Part shown: positions 6,963 to 9,047 of the stretch, in pieces | Numbering within the stretch: the first letter of the stretch is position 1 | How the letters are laid out: each line of letters opens with the position of its first letter | Assembly: GCA_903864375.1 (NCBI GenBank) | Contig: CAIPFS010000690.1 | Location: 1-9,047, forward strand | Reading direction: 5' to 3' | Source of the DNA: an uncultured Verrucomicrobiota bacterium | GTDB lineage: Bacteria > Verrucomicrobiota > Verrucomicrobiia > Limisphaerales > UBA9464 | DNA length: 9,047 bases | The notes under the pieces: generated by a model | The model's input: the letters and a program-made list of their open reading frames with translations, nothing else | Database searches by the model: none | What the model was told of the DNA's origin: nothing | Program-made: the position numbers and the translations under genes

Positions 6963-7451
6963 CTACCGCTGGCGCTCCTTCAAGATCAATTCCCGAACCG
7001 CGTGCGGGTCGGGAATATTTTCGATGACTTCAGCATTATCCGTCGCGGCGGCAGTGGCGATGGTCAGATTGCCGATGCCCAGCAATCGCTCGAGGAAGCT
7101 TTGATCGATGTCCACCGTCCGGATGTCATGGACCATGAATTCCCGGAAACATTTGGACAGACGACCCCGCTCGAGGACCACCCGCCCCCGATACACCCTC
7201 AGGACGACGGCACCCCGATTCCACCACGCCAGAATGGGTGGAACGATCAGGAAGAACAGCGCGAGGTACCAGATGTAGCCCCACCACGAGGGTCGGACCT
7301 CCATCAGGAGCTCGTTGTCCTGACGGGCGGCGGCGGTGGGCGTCCATTGTCCGGAAGCGATTTTTTCTGAAATGGGAAAGCCGCAACCCGGACAGGCCAC
7401 AGCCGACGTCGAGACTTGCTTGCCGCATTCGGGGCAGGAGATAAGAGCCAT
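6963..7451 (-). CDS. Zinc-ribbon membrane protein with bacterial PH domain (bPH_2/DUF304-like)
   Basis: 162 aa, function unknown. The N-terminus is a four-cysteine zinc ribbon, CPECG (C6, C9) and CPGCG (C20, C23), likely on the cytoplasmic side. Residues about 50-77 form a Trp-rich hydrophobic segment (WWGYIWYLALFFLIVPPILAW) that is one membrane helix or a hairpin. Residues about 80-160 have the bacterial PH pattern: VYRGRVVLERGRLSK, then HDIRTVDIDQSFLERLLGIGNL, ending IPDPHAVRELIL. PH-like bPH_2 domains are commonly tethered to membranes. The ATG (7451) has no strong Shine-Dalgarno. The gene converges with the PVC cytochrome gene, with 89 bases between their 3' ends, and lies 214 bases downstream of the thioredoxin gene on the same strand. 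Sure of the domains, not of the role. Confidence 0.8.
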   Translation of the reverse strand: MALISCPECGKQVSTSAVACPGCGFPISEKIASGQWTPTAAARQDNELLMEVRPSWWGYIWYLALFFLIVPPILAWWNRGAVVLRVYRGRVVLERGRLSKCFREFMVHDIRTVDIDQSFLERLLGIGNLTIATAAATDNAEVIENIPDPHAVRELILKERQR

Positions 7452-7665
7452 GGGATCTGCTTCGGTTGCGAACTCGTGACTGAAACAGCCTAAGGCAATC
7501 CGAGGGGAAAGGTTGTGGAAGTTTGATGCGTGTTTCCAGCAGGAACAACTCCTGTGGATTCACTGCCGGTGAAGGGGCTCAACGGGGCCGACCTGTCGCC
7601 CCCTAGCCTTCGGCGGCGCGGACGGAACATCCGCACGGCCCCGGGACATTCGTGCCGGGGCACGG
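7452..7665. other. Dyad-rich spacer between thioredoxin and zinc-ribbon genes
   Basis: There is no plausible gene. Three small inverted repeats are present: CAGGA/TCCTG around 7540-7554, GCGGA/TCCGC (7618-7622 and 7630-7634) and GCCCCGG/CCGGGGC (7638-7644 and 7655-7661). The last begins only 4 bases beyond the thioredoxin stop. The promoter of the zinc-ribbon gene should lie near 7455-7540, but no good -35/-10 pair is visible. Confidence 0.4.
7638..7661 (-). terminator. GC-rich stem just after the thioredoxin stop, no T-tract
   Basis: Arms GCCCCGG (7638-7644) and CCGGGGC (7655-7661) pair perfectly across a 10-base loop, directly downstream of the TAA at 7668-7666 on the minus strand. No run of T follows, so this may be a transcript-stabilising hairpin rather than an intrinsic terminator. 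Confidence 0.3.
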
Positions 7666-8103
7666 TTACTTTTTGGCCACCCAGCCCTTAAGGGCGGTGG
7701 TGAAAGCCTCGGGACCGCCCTCCAGATACCCCTCCTGGCGGCCCAATTCCTTGCCGTCGGCGCTGACCAGCACGAACGTCGGGAATCCATTGACCTTGTA
7801 CTTCTTTTTGAGCTGGTCGTTTTGCGCCTTCACTTCAGCGGTTTGAGGCTTCGAATTGGGGAAATCGGCTTCGACCAGGACGAGCTCCTTCTGGGCAAAA
7901 TCCTTGAACGCCTGCTGGTCGAGCGACTCCTTCTTCATCTTGATGCACCAACCGCACCAGTCGGAGCCGGTAAAGTCGATGAGGATGGGCTTGCCATCCT
8001 TCTTGGCAGCGGCCTGCGCCGCCTTGAAGTCAGTGGACCAGGTTTCGCCAGCTTGTGCGGCAACCGCAAGGGCCAGGGTGAGAAGCAACGGGAGCGATTT
8101 CAT
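7666..8103 (-). CDS. Exported thioredoxin-like protein
   Basis: 145 aa, with a signal peptide (MKSLPLLLTLALAVAAQA, cleavage expected before GE at 19), so it acts outside the cytoplasm. The rest is one thioredoxin fold: PILIDFTGSDWCGWCIKMKKE carries the active-site C50-G-W-C53, a glutamate or aspartate cluster follows, and GFPT (106-109) supplies the cis-proline. The WCGWC form and the small size resemble DsbD C-terminal-like and thioredoxin_7 proteins common in PVC bacteria, which work as periplasmic disulfide reductases or thiol exchange partners; the partner is unknown here. The start at 8103 is chosen because it begins the signal peptide; the frame stays open 35 codons upstream, but that part reads as noise. 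The leader just before ATG is pyrimidine-rich (CTCCTTCCTCC), with no Shine-Dalgarno on the coding strand. Divergent from htpG. Confidence 0.85.
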   Translation of the reverse strand: MKSLPLLLTLALAVAAQAGETWSTDFKAAQAAAKKDGKPILIDFTGSDWCGWCIKMKKESLDQQAFKDFAQKELVLVEADFPNSKPQTAEVKAQNDQLKKKYKVNGFPTFVLVSADGKELGRQEGYLEGGPEAFTTALKGWVAKK

Positions 8104-8365
8104 GGAGGAAGGAGAACAGCAATTCGAACGATTCGTATCAGTATGATTCCAATATTGGGGAAGGAAACAGAAAACTTCAGAGGCGGGAACCACCGATGAT
8201 TCCCCCAATCCATGGAGTCCACCGGTCCGAAATTGTTCAATCGAAGGAGCAGAGGATGGGGCCGTACCCGTTTCAGGACCTCTTGACAGGAAGGAACGGA
8301 CAACGACTAAGAGAGGGAAGCATCCGGACCTCTGAGTAGAGGCGGGGTGCCGGTTTTTGTTCCTT
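8104..8365. other. Divergent spacer between thioredoxin gene and htpG
   Basis: A 262-base gene-free stretch that should hold both promoters. Notable items are a perfect 10-base palindrome CCAATATTGG (8149-8158), the repeated ATTCG around 8122-8135 (attcgaacgattcg) and an exact TTGACA at 8283-8288. I see neither a CIRCE element (TTAGCACTC-N9-GAGTGCTAA) nor a heat-shock sigma-32-type promoter. Confidence 0.4.
8283..8310 (+). promoter_or_regulatory. Possible sigma-70-type promoter of htpG
   Basis: An exact -35 TTGACA (8283-8288) is followed after 16 bases by GACTAA (8305-8310), a poor -10 match. Transcription would then start near 8317, leaving a leader of about 50 bases before htpG. Only the -35 is convincing. 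Confidence 0.25.
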
Positions 8366-9047
8366 ATGAGCCAAGTCGAAAAACATTCCTTTCAAGCTGA
8401 AATCCAGCAGTTGCTCAGCATCGTCATTCATTCGCTGTACACCAATCGCGAGGTCTTTGTCCGCGAGCTCATTTCGAATGCCGCCGACGCCTGCGAAAAG
8501 CTGCGCTTTCTTCAGGCCAGCGGCCAGGTGACCGCGCCGGAAGGCGCTTCCAGTCCGTCCATCTCCCTGGTCGCTGATGGAGCGGCCGGAACCCTGACCA
8601 TTACCGATACCGGTGTGGGCATGACCCGGGACGAACTGGTGGAGAACCTCGGCACGATCGCCCATTCCGGGACCAAGGCCTTTCTGAAGGCGCTTGCGGA
8701 AAAACAGCAGGGCGCTGATGGAAAGCTCATCGGCCAGTTCGGGGTCGGTTTTTATTCCGCCTTCATGGTGGCGAAAAAGGTGACCGTCCTGACACGGTCC
8801 CAGACCCCGGGCGCCGAAGGCTGGAAATGGGAGAGCGACGGGGGTGAAGGGTACTCCATTGAAGCCGCGTCGGATGCCGCCGCCGGAACAAAAATTGTCC
8901 TCGACCTCAAGGAAGACGCCAGTGAGTTCGCCCAGGAGCCACGCCTGGAGGGGATCATCAAACAGTACTCCAATTTCGTCACCTTCCCGATCGAGCTGAA
9001 CAGCAAGAAGATCAACACGATCCAGGCCATCTGGGCGCGCTCCAGGA
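8366..9047 (+). CDS. htpG: Molecular chaperone HtpG (Hsp90), 3' part cut by window edge
   Basis: The first 227 residues of an Hsp90-family ATPase (about 620 aa when complete), a cytoplasmic dimeric chaperone. Present is the whole GHKL ATP-binding domain: the helix RELISNAADACEKLR with the catalytic Glu E34 and the Mg-binding Asn N38, DTGVGM (81-86) whose Asp contacts adenine, GTIAHSGT (96-103) of the lid, and GQFGVGFYSAFMV (123-135). The sequence then runs through the end of the N-domain (KQYSNFVTFPIEL, about 199-211) to the start of the middle segment. The N-terminal EKHSFQAEIQQLLSIVIHSLY is typical. One small difference is SNAADAC, where SNASDA is usual. There is no Shine-Dalgarno in front of ATG 8366; the leader reads CGGTTTTTGTTCCTT. 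No stop codon appears before the window ends. Confidence 0.95.
   Translation, partial: MSQVEKHSFQAEIQQLLSIVIHSLYTNREVFVRELISNAADACEKLRFLQASGQVTAPEGASSPSISLVADGAAGTLTITDTGVGMTRDELVENLGTIAHSGTKAFLKALAEKQQGADGKLIGQFGVGFYSAFMVAKKVTVLTRSQTPGAEGWKWESDGGEGYSIEAASDAAAGTKIVLDLKEDASEFAQEPRLEGIIKQYSNFVTFPIELNSKKINTIQAIWARSR

Noticed and set aside
7540..7554. CAGGA-ACAAC-TCCTG inverted repeat as an operator
   Set aside because: Five-base arms are expected by chance at this length, and nothing else supports a regulatory role.
8104..8208. 35-codon upstream extension of the thioredoxin gene
   Set aside because: It would bury the signal peptide behind an unrelated Cys/Ser-rich stretch; ATG 8103 begins a typical signal sequence.
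8336..8354. GTAG followed by GC-rich bases upstream of htpG, considered as another REP-like copy or a terminator
   Set aside because: The following bases (AGGCGGGGTGCCGG) form at most a 3-bp stem and share no sequence with the repeat family, although a short T-run follows.
1..9047. tRNA, rRNA or a defence/novel multi-gene system
   Set aside because: No cloverleaf with a GTTCRA-type T-arm or rRNA signature was noticed, and the genes present are LPS, redox and chaperone functions with no unexplained operon.

Overview
The window looks like chromosomal DNA of a GC-rich Gram-negative bacterium of the PVC superphylum, most likely a verrucomicrobium. The strongest pointer is the large secreted protein at 3745-6873. 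It joins a Pirellula/Verrucomicrobium-type dehydrogenase-like propeller, a HEAT-repeat region and a C-terminal CxxCH heme domain, an architecture largely confined to PVC bacteria. The style of the LpxK protein and the WCGWC thioredoxin agree. The lineage is inferred from protein families, not from an rRNA.

Layout: bases 1-245 hold no convincing gene but contain three copies of a short hairpin element in alternating orientation, each preceded by GTAG, like REP/BIME elements. Bases 246-3528 are a tight minus-strand operon, lpxK -> lpxL-type acyltransferase -> waaF-type heptosyltransferase. It has a 1-nt overlap at the first junction and a 4-nt overlap at the second, and waaF starts at TTG behind a strong GGAGG. 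The operon serves lipid A phosphorylation, lipid A acylation and inner-core heptose addition, so the cell very probably makes LPS. The spacer 3529-3744 separates this operon from the divergent multiheme-style PVC gene and carries a fourth, decayed copy of the hairpin element plus another dyad.

Bases 3745-6873 encode the 1042-aa secreted putative dehydrogenase/cytochrome. It converges on a small minus-strand gene (6963-7451) for a zinc-ribbon, membrane, bacterial-PH-domain protein. A dyad-rich spacer follows (7452-7665), then a minus-strand exported thioredoxin-like protein (7666-8103). A 262-bp divergent spacer leads to htpG (Hsp90), which starts at 8366 and runs off the right edge.

Most genes are ordinary household or envelope functions. 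The most interesting feature is the GTAG-hairpin repeat family. One arm of the stem changes together with the other between copies, one copy supplies the waaF stop codon, and another copy has lost both the tetranucleotide and the stem. No RAYT transposase gene, mobile element, CRISPR array, tRNA or rRNA is visible in the window.
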